A stretch of DNA of 64,000 bases from Phocoena phocoena (GCF_963924675.1 NC_089220.1:57670639-57734638), one strand, 5' to 3'. Shown: positions 45,400 through 58,462, numbered from the stretch's first letter. A program made the numbers and translations. Notes: generated from the letters alone by a model not told the origin.

Positions 45400-45835
45400 T
45401 GCTTCAATATCTACTTTTCTATTTCTGCACCAACATCAAACTGATATAATCAGTTTAAATTTGACACAATTAAATATAACATATCTTGATATGTGATAGA
45501 ATGATTGACCCACTCTGTTCTTTTTTAAAATTGTTTTAACTATTTATGTACATTTAATCTTCTTTATGAAATTTAGATTCATTTGTCACCCTCAAAAAAT
45601 CTTGTCTGTATGTGTGTGTGGTGGAATTATATTGAATTTACTAATTAGCTTGAAAAACCAACTAACTCCTGATTACCACGTGAAACTTGTAAATTAATTC
45701 AACCTTTATGATGTTGAATCTTACCATCTATAAACATTCTTACTTATAGTTGAATCTTACCATCTATAAACATTCTTACTTATAAAGTGTACATTTATCT
45801 ATATGTATGTATAGATATCTACATCTGAATGTTAA
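45400..45835 (-). mobile_element. Old LINE-1 ORF2 fragment
   Basis: Minus-strand L1 ORF2 remains matching the segment of L1-B near 35000-35300 (TCTGCACCAACATCAAACTG, TTTTTTAAAATTGTTTTAAC, CTTTATGATGTTGAATCTTACCA in broken order). Strongly diverged. Contains the 36 bp tandem duplication. Confidence 0.6.
45714..45784. repeat. Perfect 36 bp tandem duplication
   Basis: The unit starting TTGAATCTTACCATC and ending ATTCTTACTTATAG occurs at 45714-45749 and again, identical over 35 bases, at 45750-45784. Confidence 0.97.
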
Positions 45836-45871
45836 TTAGTTTTTAAAATACTATATACTGTATATGTAGTA

Positions 45872-46380
45872 TTTTTAAGGCACCGTCTATACGCTGGGAA
45901 TAAAGAGGTGAACAGAACAAATTGAGAGCTCATTATTGGCAGGAAGGGACAGTAAACACATAAATTATAAAATGATTTCAGGAAATGAATTACAACTTTG
46001 AAGAAAAATAGAGCAAGGTAAATGGATAGTGATGGACAAGGGCCTTTGTAGATAGTATGCTTGGGGATGGTCTTTCTGATAAATTGGCATTTAATCAGAG
46101 TTCTGAATGAACTCAGGGAAGAAGCTAATTCCATGTGGAAGAAAAAGGAAAATTAAAGACTTTGAGGGAAAAATAGTTGGTTATGACCCAGAGACATACA
46201 GGGTGGCTAGTGGGCTACAGACAAGTAACTGAGTGGAGTAAAAGTGAGCAAGGTAAAAGACAAGGAGGAGTAGGGACTTGGTGGTGGAGGGTCAAGTCTC
46301 AATGTTAGCTTGACTGTCATAAGAGACATTTGGGGATTTTTGAATGGGCGAGGGATGTGATCTGTATGTTGTTTAAAAAA
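45872..46380 (-). mobile_element. LINE-2 (L2) 3' part
   Basis: Reverse complement of the L2 3' region: CACCGTCTATACGCTGGGAA with TAAAGAGGTGAACAGAAC, CTCATTATTGG, TTGGCATTTAATCAGAGTTC, TGAATGAACTCAGGGAAG. Old, no open frame. Confidence 0.82.
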
Positions 46381-47595
46381 GAAAACATGACTCTGAAAAA
46401 TAGATGACAGTTAGGAAAAGGAGAGACACAAACTCATTTTTATATAAATGAATGAATTATTATAAGTAAAAATATTTTATTTTTAATTAAATTATAAATT
46501 ATTGATATTTCTAAGCCTTTTCTAACACTTTTCCCTTCATCAATATATCCATTCTTTAACTTATGTTTTTATTTATTAAAAAATATTGAACTCTATTCTG
46601 GTCTTACACTATGCTGGATGCTAGAAAATAAAAAAAAAAGCAAGGGAGATATGTTTTACATAGAGAAAATGATAAATAGGCAGTTATAGTAACAATGAAA
46701 AGAACTATAATGATGCAAATCAAAAAATGGTATCGATCAAATATACAAAGATATTTGTTTGGTCTAGTCCAGCTTCTTCATACCTTCAATCTGGATGGAC
46801 CTTTAACTTTCTCCCATTCAGTCTTAGGCCACCATATTCCCCAGGCATTTTGCCTTTATTTTGCATTTCCTGCTTTGTCTACTTCAGTCAGTTTGGGCTT
46901 GCTCCTGCTGTTTGGAGGGCTTTGGAGCATTATTAAAGGGACTTAACTATGTGTTTGCAGTTTATTAGAGAGAAAGTGTTAATTTGCTTCTTGGTATCTT
47001 TAATTAGCTCTGGAAACCTCTAAGCATCTTTGCAGTAATTCCAGGGAAACTAGGACTTTGTAGTGAGTAGAATGACCTAACTACCTTTTCAGACTTTCTG
47101 GCCTGATCTGCTTCTTATGATAAAAACAGAAAATGAAAAAAAAAAAAAAATCAGGGTTCTCTTCTGCCTGTTTGCATTTGCAGTTTTGTTTTATTCAATT
47201 CAAGAGACTATTCACTTGATATTAAGGATCATATCACCCCAACAGATGTTGTCATCCATCTGATCTTTGAGAGTTTGTTTTGTTGCAAAAGTGATTATTT
47301 TTGAAATACTGAAGATTATTCATTAGGTAGGCTATACATTCTCAATAGTGTATGAGCTTATTCTCTGTGCATTTGAGTAAAATAGAAGTTTTATAATAAT
47401 AAAGCTATCATTAACTAAGTCATATTCAAAATACAATGTCTAATATATAATTTCTATTTGAATACATTTATAACATTAAAGAAAAATTATTAAAATAGTG
47501 TTTAATTGTGATTCTTGTGCCTACATAAAATGAACACATGCCAAAATTTTTATTTAACTTATTTATTAAGAAGCAAACTGGTAACATATTACATA
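46381..47595. other. Unassigned AT-rich DNA
   Basis: No recognised gene or repeat. An 83-codon frame (46695-46946) has a hydrophobic C-terminal stretch but no known motif. Confidence 0.45.
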
Positions 47596-47599
47596 CAGC

Positions 47600-48174
47600 T
47601 ATTACCGAACTCAGGTTTGCTCGCTCACTGCTCACTGGTCAAAAGTCAATACTTGAAAGGCAAGTGTTGGTAGAAAGGAAAGTTGCTTTAATCACAAAAG
47701 TCAGCAATCTGGGGAGAAGGGAGAGCCATGTCCCAAAACCAACTTGGAAGACTTTTCTCAGCCATGAAAGTTTTTAAATTGAAAAGGGGAAATAATCTCA
47801 GTTAATCCTTGAGGCAGGAGGTCAAGCTCTGCATCATTTTTCATTGTATGCAGGCTGACTGACTCCTCACTTTCTTTCTTTAGATGCTATCTTGTTCACA
47901 CAGTTTGTTCTCAAGATTATTGAAGGGGAAGCTAAGGAAGAGATCTGCTCATCTGTTAATTACTTATTCATTTCTACTTCTTTGATCTACAAAAAGAACT
48001 GACAAGTTAGGCAAGGTATTGTGTCATCAAAAGATTTGAAAGGTGTGCTTGGCCCAGAGATGAGTAGAGCTTGGGGGTGCCTGGTTTAAGGTTAGTTACA
48101 GTATAGCTTTGCTAAAGTGACAAGACAAAAGGGGCCTACTGCAGAGAGCTCTTCCCTGCCAAAAGCTGCTTACA
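47600..48174 (-). mobile_element. Solo LTR, ERV1-like (second)
   Basis: The minus strand starts TGTAAGCAGC and ends near GAGTTCGGTAATA, resembling gammaretroviral LTR ends (the final CA is mutated to TA). CAGC at 47596-47599 and 48175-48178 forms a 4 bp duplication. An ATTAAA poly(A)-like signal lies near 47690 (minus), with a U5-like GAGCGAGCAAACCTGAGTT after it. About 575 bp, no viral genes alongside. The limits rest on the end pattern plus the TSD, so they are less sure than for 19991-20777. Confidence 0.55.
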
Positions 48175-48178
48175 CAGC

Positions 48179-49741
48179 TGGTACTAAGAAGACTTTGAAG
48201 AGTAGAAACATATATTAGAAATAGGGAATTTTGAAATAAATTTACTAATAAATGCAGAATGGATATCCACAGGGCAATAGTCAAGTGCATTGCACAAGAC
48301 ACAATTAATTTGAAGTTCTATAACCAATAATACTTTGCATTATTATCAGTTTGCTACATTGTAGAGTTATAAAATAGCTTGACAATGAAGCACAGAGATA
48401 ATGAAAAGGTGATCTGGACAGTATACCTAGTAGTCTTACTTTACACATTTCAGAGTCCTTCAGAACCCATTCATCTTTAAATTGTGATGATAATAATCCC
48501 TCCAAAATATAATTCTTAATCACAAAATAAGGCTGATCACATTAGGTTTGGCCTGATTAATTACATAGGTATAGGAAGAGTGTTAATTTACTACATAGGC
48601 CTCCTTAAGTTTGCTTTGTGAAATCTAGAGCCAAACAGTATTAAATAGTTAATAAGAACACAAAGTTAATCTCTGTAAGTTTTCATAAGGAATTTAAGAT
48701 TGGACTGTCAAAAGCCTCCACTATTTGATATCCTGAGGCTAGGAAGCTAAGTCCAAGAAGATAGTAAGCTGTCTCATGAATAAATAAATAAACAAATAAA
48801 AGTGTCCTGGAAACCCTTACTCATCATACTGGTATGTACTGAGTGTCATCTAAGCAATGTCAACCCAAATCTTGTATCCAGGAGTTTATTCTTTGAAATG
48901 TCAACAGTTTAAAGTATTTGGTCCAGTTGTTTTCCACAATGAAATATTTTTATTATTTGAGAGAAATGAGTCCACAAAAATGAAATAAATAGTTCGTTTA
49001 ATGATTTATTTATAACCCATTATTACACATTTTAGTCAACAAGAAAACATACAACACAAAAATTAGTTTAGAGCCTCAGATTTTTCCAGTTAGATTTGCA
49101 TTTGAATCAGAGTTGTTAGGTGTGTGTCAGCAAGTACTAAGTGCAATAATAACACAGGTAAAAATGCTAGTACACTGGCTAGCAGAGAGTTACATCTAAA
49201 TACACTTTAGTTGAATATTGAACATATAATTGTATAAGTGAAGTCAATATGAGGGAAACATTGAGGCTTCTAGAATAGTAGTTTGAGAACAGATGGACAT
49301 TGATGGCGGTATGATGTCATAAACAATTGTTAACATAGTAGAAAATTTCTTCAAATATCTACCTATACTAAAGATAAAGTAAGTATAACTATTTTTCAGC
49401 CTTTTTAAAATTGAGTATAAGTATTTGTTATCCTTCAACTTAAAGAAGGGGATAAAGCTAGCACTTAATTCCTTAGAAGTGTTTTTTTGAAGCACTTTTA
49501 AAAGAAATATGGAGTTAAAAATGATCTTTCCATGCCAGCCTAATCTACCATATTGAGCCAAGTATAAACTATATTTTAGAGCAGGTAAATAAAATTACCA
49601 CATAGTAATAAAATAATTCTATCAGTAGTATTCCCACTAAATACTAACATGCTCAGTAAACTTATCTCCCCCTGACTCCCCACAAAATTACCTAATTAAC
49701 TCATTAGAAGTTGTGTGAGATTTGACCAACTCTTGGTTCTC
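48179..49741. other. Unassigned DNA
   Basis: No gene recognised. (AAAT)n at 48779-48800. A 105-codon minus-strand frame (49244-49561) without a known motif. Confidence 0.45.
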
Positions 49742-51566
49742 AAGAACCAAGACAAGGATGTCCTCTCTTGCCACTCTTATTCAACATAGTTTTGGAAGTC
49801 CGAGCCATAGCAGTCAGAGAAGAAAAAGAAATAAAAGGAATACAAATTGGAAAAGAAGAAGTAGAGCTGTCATTGTTTGCAGATGACATGATACTATACA
49901 TAGAAAATCCTAAAGATGCCACCAGAAAACTACTAGAACAAATCAATGAATTTGGTAAGGTTGCAGGATACAAAAGTAGTGCACAGAAATCTCTGGCATT
50001 CCTATACACTAACAATGAAAAATCAGAAAGAGAAATTAAGGAAACAATCCCATCTACCATCACAACAAAAACAATAAAGTACATAGAAATAAACCTACCT
50101 AAGGAGGTGAAAGATTTGTACTTGGAAAACTATAAAACACTGATGAAAGTAATCAAAGATGACATAAACAGATGGAGAAATATACCATGTTCTTAGATTG
50201 GAAGAATCAATATTGTGAAAATGACTGTACTACCCAAAGCAATCTACAGATTCAATGCAATCCCTCTCAAACCACCAATGGCATTTTTCACAGAACTAGA
50301 ACAAAAATTTTCACAATTTGTATGGAAACACAAAAGACCCCAAATGCCAAAGGAATCTTGAGAAAGAAAAATGCAGCTGGAGGAATCAGGCTCCCTGACT
50401 TCATACTATACTACAAAGCTACAGTAATCAAGACAGTATGGTACTGGCACAAAAACAGAAATATAGATCAATGGTACAGGATAGAAAGCCCAGAGATAAA
50501 CCCATGAACATATGGTCACCTAATTTATGAGAAAGGAGGCAACATAAAATGGAGAAAAGACATCCTCTTCAATAAATTGTGCTGGGAAAACTGAACAGCT
50601 ACATGTAAAAGAATGAAATTAGAGCACTACCTAACACCATACCAAAAATAAACTTAAAAATGGATTAAAGACCTAAATGTAAGACCAGACACTATAAAAC
50701 TCGTAGAGGAAAACATAGGAAAAAAACTGACATAAACCACAGCAAGATCTTTTTAGACCCACCTCCTAGAGTAATGAAAATAAAAACAAAAATAAACAAA
50801 TGGGACCTAATTAAACTTCAAAGTTTTTCCACAGCAAAGGAAACCAAAAACAAGACGAAAAGACAACCCTCAGAATGGGAGAAAATATTTGCAAGTGAAA
50901 CAATGGACAAAATGTACAAACAGCTCATGGAGCTCAATATCAAAAAAAACAACCCAATTAAAAAATGGGTGGAAGACCTAAATAGACATTTCACCAAAGA
51001 AGACATACAGATGTTCAAAAAACCCATGAAACTATGCTCAACATCACTAATTATTAGAGAAATGTAAATCAAAACTACAATGAGGTATCACCTCACACCC
51101 GTCAGAATGGCCATTATCAAAAAATCTAGAAACAATCAATGCTGGACAAGGTGTGGTGAAAAAGGAACCCTCCTGCACTGTTGGTGGGAATGTAAATTGA
51201 TACAACCACTAATGAGAACAGTATGGAGGTTCCTTACAAAACTAAAAGTAGAACTACCATATGACCCAGCAATCCCACTACTGGGCATATACCCTGAGAA
51301 AACCATAATTCAGAAAGAGACATGTACCACAATGTTCATTGCAGCTCTATTTACAATAGCCAGGACATGGAAGCAACTAAGTGTCCATCGACAGATGAAT
51401 GGATAAAGAAGATGTATATACAGTGGAATATTACTCAGCCATAAAAAGAAACAAAATTGAGTTATTTGTAGTGAGGTGGATGGACCTAGAGTCTCTCATA
51501 CAGAGTGAAGTAAGTCAGAAAGAGAAAAACAAATACCGTATGCTAATGAATATATATGGAATCTAA
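49742..51566 (+). pseudogene. L1-C ORF2 C-terminal part
   Basis: Open blocks 49768-50196 (142 codons, RT active site FADD at 49876-49887 in [10 protein letters not shown]), 50172-50507, 50774-51067 and 51080-51406, in changing frames. The Cys-rich motif is altered ([18 protein letters not shown]). The endonuclease and the RT N-terminal half are missing. Not functional. Confidence 0.9.
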
Positions 51567-51828
51567 AAATAAAAATGTCACTGATGAACCTATTGGCAGG
51601 GCGGAAATAAAGACGCAGACATAGAGAATGGACTTGAGGACACGGTGGGGGGAGGGGGAAGCTGGGGCTAAGTGAGAGAAGCATCGACATATATACACTA
51701 CCAAATGTAAAATAGATAGCTAGTGGGAAGCAGCAGCATAGCACAGGGAGATCAGCTTGGTGCTTTGTAATCACCTAGAGCGGTGGGTTAAGGAGGATGG
51801 GAGGGAGGCTCAAGAGGGAGGGGATATG

Positions 51829-51831
<3 letters not shown>

Positions 51832-51867
<36 letters not shown>
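51832..51867. repeat. (AT)18 microsatellite in L1-C 3' UTR
   Basis: Pure AT run of 36 bp. L1-B has only short AT-rich sequence at the same place (around 33580). Confidence 0.95.
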
Positions 51868-51871
<4 letters not shown>

Positions 51872-52065
51872 AGCTGATTCACTTTGTTATACAGCAGAAA
51901 CCAACACAGCATTGTGAAGCAATTACATTCCAATAAAGATATATTAAAACAAAGTTTTTGATGTTAAGTCAATTAAATTTTAGAAAGCATGTATCAAAAA
52001 CATTGATCTTAGTTTAAGAGTGAATGCTGTTAAATGATGCCTGTTGACCTAGTTTCAGACTAATT

Positions 52066-52271
52066 TTTTTTTTTTTTTTGCGGTACGCGGGCCTCTCACT
52101 GTTGTGGCCTCTCCCATTGCGGAGCACAGGCTCCGGACGCACAGGCTCAGCGGCCGTGGCTCACGGGTCCAGCCGCTCCACGGCATGTGGGATCTTCCCG
52201 GTCCGGGGCACGAACCCGTGTCCCCTGCAGCGGCAGGTGAACTCTCAACCACTGGGCCACCAGGGAAGCCC
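52066..52271 (-). mobile_element. CHR-type SINE
   Basis: Minus strand. Perfect 10 bp TSD CAGACTAATT at 52056-52065 and 52272-52281, T-run of 14 at the left. Confidence 0.96.
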
Positions 52272-52281
52272 CAGACTAATT

Positions 52282-52740
52282 CTTTATTAAAGCCACTTTT
52301 AAGTAAGACAACAAAATTGTAACAGACGCAGAAAATGTGTTTATTTTGTTTTGTCTGTGGAAGGAGGAAGAAAGGAAAGTCATTTCCATTAACACAAAGC
52401 AGTTTAAAATCATGAATGGTTCAAAATGCGGCTTTGCTCTGTATTTTTATCATGTGATAATATGCAAGGAAATAATTTCTTCTGCTCAGACACGACAGTA
52501 AGCTAAATGTTTAAAGCAATAAAACAGATCATTTGAATTACCTTTATATTATGGTAATTTTCTGATTAGTACAGTTATAAAAATGTCTTTTTTTAACAGA
52601 CCTTCGAGAAAGAAAAAAATCAGATTCAGTTTTCTTTCATAAATGTCCACTTTCAAAAGAAGATATTTCTACCTTTTCACACTCTTAAAAGCAGCTCACT
52701 ACCATTATTAAACTAGTATGCTCTGTTGTCTTTATCATTT
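52282..52740. other. Unassigned DNA
   Basis: Nothing recognised. A (CAT)n run follows at 52741-52765. Confidence 0.5.
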
Positions 52741-52784
52741 CCATCACCATCATCATCATTATTATTTTTTTGGTCTTGAGAATA

Positions 52785-53124
52785 CAACTGGCCCTACGTG
52801 TCCTCAGGTTCAGCATCCAGGGATTCAACCAACTGTATTAAAAATATTCCAAAAAATATCCAGAAAGTTTGGAAAAGCAAAACTTGAATTTACTGCACTC
52901 TGACAACTATCTATATAGCATTTACATTGTATTTACAACTATTTACATAGAATTTACACTGTGTTAGGTGTTACAGTATATCTAGAGATGATTTAAAGTA
53001 TAGGAGGATATGTGTAGGTTACATCAAAATACTGAGACATTTTATATAGGGGACTTGAGCATTGCAAATTTTGTCATAAGCAGGTGGTCCTGGACCCATC
53101 CCCCGAGGTTACCAAGGGTCAACT
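52785..53124 (+). mobile_element. MER2-like Tigger MITE, second copy
   Basis: Same family and orientation as 42477-42780. Flanked by TA at 52783-52784 and 53125-53126. Marks: GGATTCAACCAACTG, TATCTAGAGATGATTTAAAG, GGGGACTTGAGCATTGC. Contains a partial internal repeat (ATTTACATTGTATTTACAAC then ATAGAATTTACACTG) not present in the first copy. Confidence 0.85.
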
Positions 53125-53126
53125 TA

Positions 53127-54639
53127 TTTCCTTCCTATCTAACTATAGGATAGTCTCTTACGTTTCATATACAGCTTCTGATTCCAAGAAATGAAGTAGG
53201 AATCATGGACACTTTATATCACACTTTATGTAATGAATGTATATACAAAATCTTTTAAATAGGTGATTTTATATATATGTATATATAGTTATTTTAATCT
53301 TTTACTGAATTTATAATGACAGTTATAAATAACTAAATATTGAAGATACCCTTTTATGTCAAATACATCTTCATAGTGGTATTAGAATTCTACGTGTTTT
53401 CTAATTCTCCCTATATAAATATAACATTTTATAAAATGAATGTTTCTAAAAACTAAATTAACTTTCAGAAATGTTATCTTTCAAATGCTCTTTGAAACTC
53501 ATTAATTATGTGGCTATTAGAGTGAATCTTGGGGTGAAATGAATAATCCTTATAGAGATCAAAAAATTTTGAACTGATGTTTGTGCTTCAAGAATTTGTA
53601 TTTTCAGATAAAGAAAAAAACAACTGCTTGTAGTGAGGAACACCTATAAGTTTCTATGTAAGTTAGAAATCTTTTGAGATTAAGCCTTTATAATAATCAT
53701 GTAAAAGCATTGATGTAACTTCTAAATAGTTGCCGAAATGTACCTATCTTAAGCACTTAAAATCATAAACTTATTTAGGCATTGGTAGAACCTTTTAATA
53801 AGGCACACTGATTAAAAAAATGATAAATGTTGTGATCTATTTTAAAATCTAAATTGACATCAATCATATCTGTGATGTTACATTTTATATTTCATAATAT
53901 GTATATTATATAAGTGTGTTTATGTGTAAATATACACACAGACATCTTAGAAATTCCAAATCCCAAAGTAAACTAACTTTCAAATTAAGTTTTAAAAATT
54001 AAACCCACTAGGAGGAATTAAATTTAAATGACTGATGTATGACCTATTATTTGATTAGTCTTTATTTTACATAGGCAACCTCTCAAATTCAGGAAATGTT
54101 GGGGCAAAACAGGGAAACCAATCAACCGATCTTGATTTTGAAACTCAACTACTAAACTACTAGTATTACTGTGACATTAAATGTACTTATCCCTTTTATG
54201 GGTCCTTAGAAAACTATGCCAGTATACTCAAGACAAATGATACAACAAATGCTACCCATTAAATGCTTAATTTGCTAGGATAGTTGTAATGGTTTTCAAT
54301 TTCACCTGTCAGAGGTCAGTAAACTGTGTCTCTTGTCTAGAAACCTCAAGTGGCTCTGGCCAAGCAGGAGTGCTAGAGATTAAATGATTAACCTAAGGAT
54401 AATGTTAGACTAAACCCAATGATAATTAGGGTTATTTTTCCCCTTTTAAATTTCTTTTTGAAATAGATAACCCACTTGAAATCAATCCTGGTGGTAAGCC
54501 TTTTGTTTCCACTCACTATTTCAAGTTGATCTTTAAACTGGAGACAGCCCACAGCAGGGTTAGATGTTCTGACTCCACCTTGCGGTCCTCATCCAGGATT
54601 TTCAGTTTACCAATTGGGCATCCCTGGAAAACTTATCTC
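53127..54639. other. Unassigned AT-rich DNA
   Basis: No gene or repeat recognised. No frame above 60 codons. Confidence 0.5.
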
Positions 54640-54800
54640 ATTTCTTTAAACATTAATTTTCTAAGCTATAAGTGCAAAATGATACTTAACTTGTAAGTTT
54701 GTTACAAATATTAAATAAATCATGCATTTAAAATTGTCAGTTCAGAACCAGGCATTTGTAGGTATTCAATTAGAATTATTGTTATTATTATTACTATTTG
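54640..54800 (-). mobile_element. MIR SINE fragment
   Basis: Reverse-oriented MIR: GCAAAATGATACTTAAC, AAATATTAAATAAATCATGC, GAACCAGGCATTTGTAGGTA, then (TTATTA)n. Confidence 0.7.
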
Positions 54801-55801
54801 GTTCTCTTCTTGTTACATGAAGTTGGTAATACAAACTCTCTCTCATACTTTTCTAATTGTTTTCAAACAAAAGTGATCCATGTGTACAAATACCATTATG
54901 TCATGTAAAAAAAAAAATCTAGAGGCTGTGAGTCACATTTGGGAGATCACTGTCAAAATTAAAGGTATAATTGATGGTCAGTGAAAAGAGAATATTTATT
55001 AACAATTATATTAACCCCCACAGAGAACATTTCTTAACTATATTATTTCAATCCTGATTTTATTTTCAGAACTTTGTACTTCTAGACGAACACAATAAAT
55101 TGGTTGTTTTCACTGCCTTGATTGTTTAGTTATCCAAACCCATGTCAAATTAACTTGGCTAAACCTACATAGTTTTGCTCAACTGGCACAGTCAAGAAAA
55201 TATCTCAGAGACTATATTTTTTAGTGCTTTATATAAATAGAGAACCATCTTATGAGAGTAAGAAAACAAGAAAAAGGAATACTGAAAGAGGCCATCTTGA
55301 AATGTATCTGGGGACAGAAGCTAGTGTTTATCTGGATTGGCTACTGGTATCATCTAGCTTAGGTTACTTGCTTGCAGATGCATTGGAGCAGGAATATTAG
55401 AATCTGTCCATATTCTATACATAAACATCTCGGGGGAAAATTTTTCCATCTTATTTTATACTGAATATAGAATGATACAGTGTCTTGTTGTGACATTTGG
55501 AACTAACATTATAATTCATTTATCATTTCCAAAAAGGATGACCAGTCTTGAGCATTTGTTGGCATGGAGTCATAGTCCCCCTTTTTTCCTCACTGAATTT
55601 TGTGCAAGTATGAAGACAAAATGGAAACTAGCTCTGGAGTGTCCTGTGACAAATATGTAAATTTCATAATGATAATTGGAAAAGTGCCATCATCTGAGAC
55701 TTGAAGTTATATGACAATAATGTTTCTTTTCATCTAGGAGTAACAGCAACAGCAAGAAGTCAATTTCTCACTGGCTAGTGTTTAACTAAGTGCATAGTAT
55801 C
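54801..55801. other. Unassigned DNA
   Basis: Nothing recognised. A short frame at 55472-55660 is not convincing. Confidence 0.5.
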
Positions 55802-55806
55802 GTCTT

Positions 55807-56292
55807 TGTGGTAGGCTGAATAACTGCTTTCCAAAAAGGCTCAGGTCTTTATCTCTTGGACCTGTGAATGTTACTTTACGTGACAAAAGGGACTTTTCAG
55901 ATATGATTAAGTTAAGGATCTTGAGATGGGGAGTTTACTCTAAATTATCCTGCTGGGGACCCAATGTAATCACAAGAGTCCTTATAAGGGAAAGGAAAAT
56001 CAGAATAAGGGAAAGAGATGTGATGATGGAAGCAGAGGTTGGAGTGATGCAATTATGTCTGGAAGGGGGCCTTGAACCAAGTAAAGTTGGCAGCATCTAG
56101 AAGCTGGAAAAGAAAGAAACCAGTTCTCCTGTAGAGCCTCCACAAGGAATACAGCTCTGCTGACTGTTTACTTTTAGTCTAGCAAGACCATTTTGGACCT
56201 CTGACTTCCAGAGTATGTGGTAATAAATTTGAGTTGTTTTAGGTCACTAAATTTTTGTTAATCTGTTGCAATAGCAATAGGAAACTTATACA
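55807..56292 (+). mobile_element. Solo LTR, MLT1-like (ERVL-MaLR)
   Basis: Begins TGTGGTAGGCTGAATAAC and ends GAAACTTATACA (TG...CA). Strong family marks: GACAAAAGGGACTTTTCAGA, TTAAGGATCTTGAGATGGGG, CACAAGAGTCCTTATAAGGG, GAAGCAGAGGTTGGAGTGAT, AGCTGGAAAAGAAAGAAACC and a late AATAAATTTGAGTTGTTTTA. Flanks GTCTT (55802-55806) and GCCTT (56293-56297) are a 5 bp duplication with one mismatch. About 486 bp, non-coding. The exact MaLR subfamily is not certain. Confidence 0.85.
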
Positions 56293-56297
56293 GCCTT

Positions 56298-57784
56298 CTT
56301 GATAGAACTCTAATGTTTTTCATTCAGTGAGTGGTTGAATTGTGTCTGTCCATGTGTTCAACTTAGCCTTTGCTCTATTAGGAATGATAAATTTCTTACC
56401 AGTCATATTTGTGACTTATGTTTGTTTGTCATCCTTTCCTATTTTATATTTGATAATTCAAGGTATTTTAAAAAAAGAAACAATATTTAGCACTTAGTAC
56501 TGGTAAGGATTCATAAGAGTAATCACTTTCCGAATTGACAAGAATCAGAATTATTTAAATGCTCTTTCTGTCCCACATTTTTACTAAAACAAACCCAATG
56601 CTACCTTAGAAGCCTGGGATTAGCATCACAGAAGATGTCGCTCACTCTTTAGGCTCTGCTCTTTATAAATTTATTTTTTGTATATTACCTTTACATTGTG
56701 GTTTGCCAGGAATGCAGTGTAAAGAAAACATGGTGAGGTCATGGTAATAGCCACTTACATTAAGTGTTCACTTCCAATGTTCCTCCCTGCTCCAGTTTTA
56801 TCTCCTGTATTAAAAGGGGCTGACAGGTTATGCGTATACAAATTAGAGAGCAATTACTTTTATTAAATTATGCAGACATTTGAAGATAGTTAAGCATGAA
56901 AGAAGGTAACCAACAGGAAAAACAAGCTGGCTTTATCCTCAGGAGTCTCACTGGTGTCCTTATCTTACTGAACTTCCCAAGGAAGGGATTCTGGTCATAA
57001 GCATTACCAGCTGAATTAATTTGGCTATTCTATATTTCTCTAAAAGAGGGGTTTTGAGGGAGCAATCTCTGGTGGGCCGGTGGAGCCTATAGGACTTATC
57101 TTTAAGCTGAGGTTTACATAACAAAAACACTGACTTTACTTAGATTTTATGTTTATTTGGGATGACAAAGAAGAAAAATTCTGATGACCAAGCAAAAAAT
57201 AGAGCCAACCCTCCATCAACTAACCTTGGGTGTAACCACAGATCAAACCTCTCTGTTAAATTGTTAAACTGTTAAAATGAGAATGCATTGCCTGTTTAGA
57301 TGCAAATGCATACTTAGCAGCTTCATACAACTGATTTTAAAACATAAACACAAATCTTTGTTACCAGAGGTGTACAGAAAAAAATACTAGTCTGGTTTCA
57401 GTCAAATCTTGTTGGCTTGAGATGTCTTTTCAAGGTGACTTTGTCTTAGCATTTTCATGATAATTCTATATTTTAACTCTCAGGGCAATTTTACTTCCTT
57501 TATTTTCTGTTTCTTTAAAGGGAACAACAGATAGTAGCTTCTACATACTAACTGTAACTTTCTTTTGGGATTACTAAGATAGTAAAGTAATGAATCCGAT
57601 TAATTATCATCATCTAGTGTTTAAAGCCAGCAGAAGTTGGCTTGACAGCCAAATGATCCTACATCTCAGATGTATTTTTCCTCCAGTAATGACTCAGGGA
57701 AGATTGTGATGGCAAGTAAAAAAGGTAGCATCTAAAGAGTAAAAGTAAAAGTGTTCAAGTCTGATATATCTAATTACTGGAAGT
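56298..57784. other. Unassigned DNA
   Basis: No gene or repeat recognised. Confidence 0.5.
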
Positions 57785-58400
57785 ACCTCAACATCTCTCC
57801 AAACTGCTCGCCCCCATCCCCACTGCCATGACATAACTCAGGCCTCGTTATTTCTTATCTGGATTAATGCAACAACTTCCTAATTGGCATTCCCTGTCAT
57901 CAGTCTTGTCCCTCCTCCTCTAATTTACTGACTTTATGGTCACCAGTCACCTTACTCAGGAAATGCAACGACATCACTTTGCTTAAAATTCTGCAGTGCC
58001 TTTAAGATAAGAGTGCAGACGCTTAGGCATGTTACACAATCCTTAGCTCACAAAGTAAACCTAATGGATCACTCTCTGACCACAGTACATGTATTCTTGA
58101 AGTTCTTCAATTAGTGTCAGTGTTTGGAAAATACCTTACTATTTTTCTTTTTACTTTTCTCTCTTTTTTTGGATGTTCATATTTGCGTAGGCACTGCCTG
58201 GAATGCCCTTTCCATCCAAGCCCTCCAGATTCATCTTTGATATCACCTCTCCCTTATTTTAAACTTTACTCTTCCCTAAGGTTTACTTTTCCTATCATGT
58301 GATAAGGTTTACTTATCACAATGTATTGTATTTACCTGTTTAATTACCTTTCTGCCTATTTAGTTTGACTGTGTGATCTTTGTGACAGTTTTATCTTCAG
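57785..58400 (+). mobile_element. LINE-2 (L2) 3' part
   Basis: Plus-strand L2 3' end: TTATCTGGATTAATGCAACA, TCACTTTGCTTAAAATTCTG, CACTGCCTGGAATGCCCTTT, TTGATATCACCTCTCCC, CTTATCACAATGTATTGTAT. Typical L2 order; frames lost. Confidence 0.82.
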
Positions 58401-58462
58401 TCTCAGGAAAGTATGAGGCTCATTTTATTCATTTATTTTGGGATTAATAAAGAGGTATATAT

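Larger units (their letters stand above)
49742..51955 (+). mobile_element. LINE-1 (L1-C), 5'-truncated
   Basis: Plus-strand L1 starting within the RT domain of ORF2 (AAGACAAGGATGTCCTCTCT) and running through the ORF2 end near 51566 and the 3' UTR to CCAATAAAGATATATTAAAA. Closely similar to L1-A and L1-B, so of the same general age group. Contains an (AT)18 tract at 51832-51867 in the 3' UTR. No clear TSD. Confidence 0.93.

Noticed and set aside
45714..45784. CRISPR-like array
   Set aside because: Only two directly adjoining units without spacers, in mammalian DNA; a simple tandem duplication.
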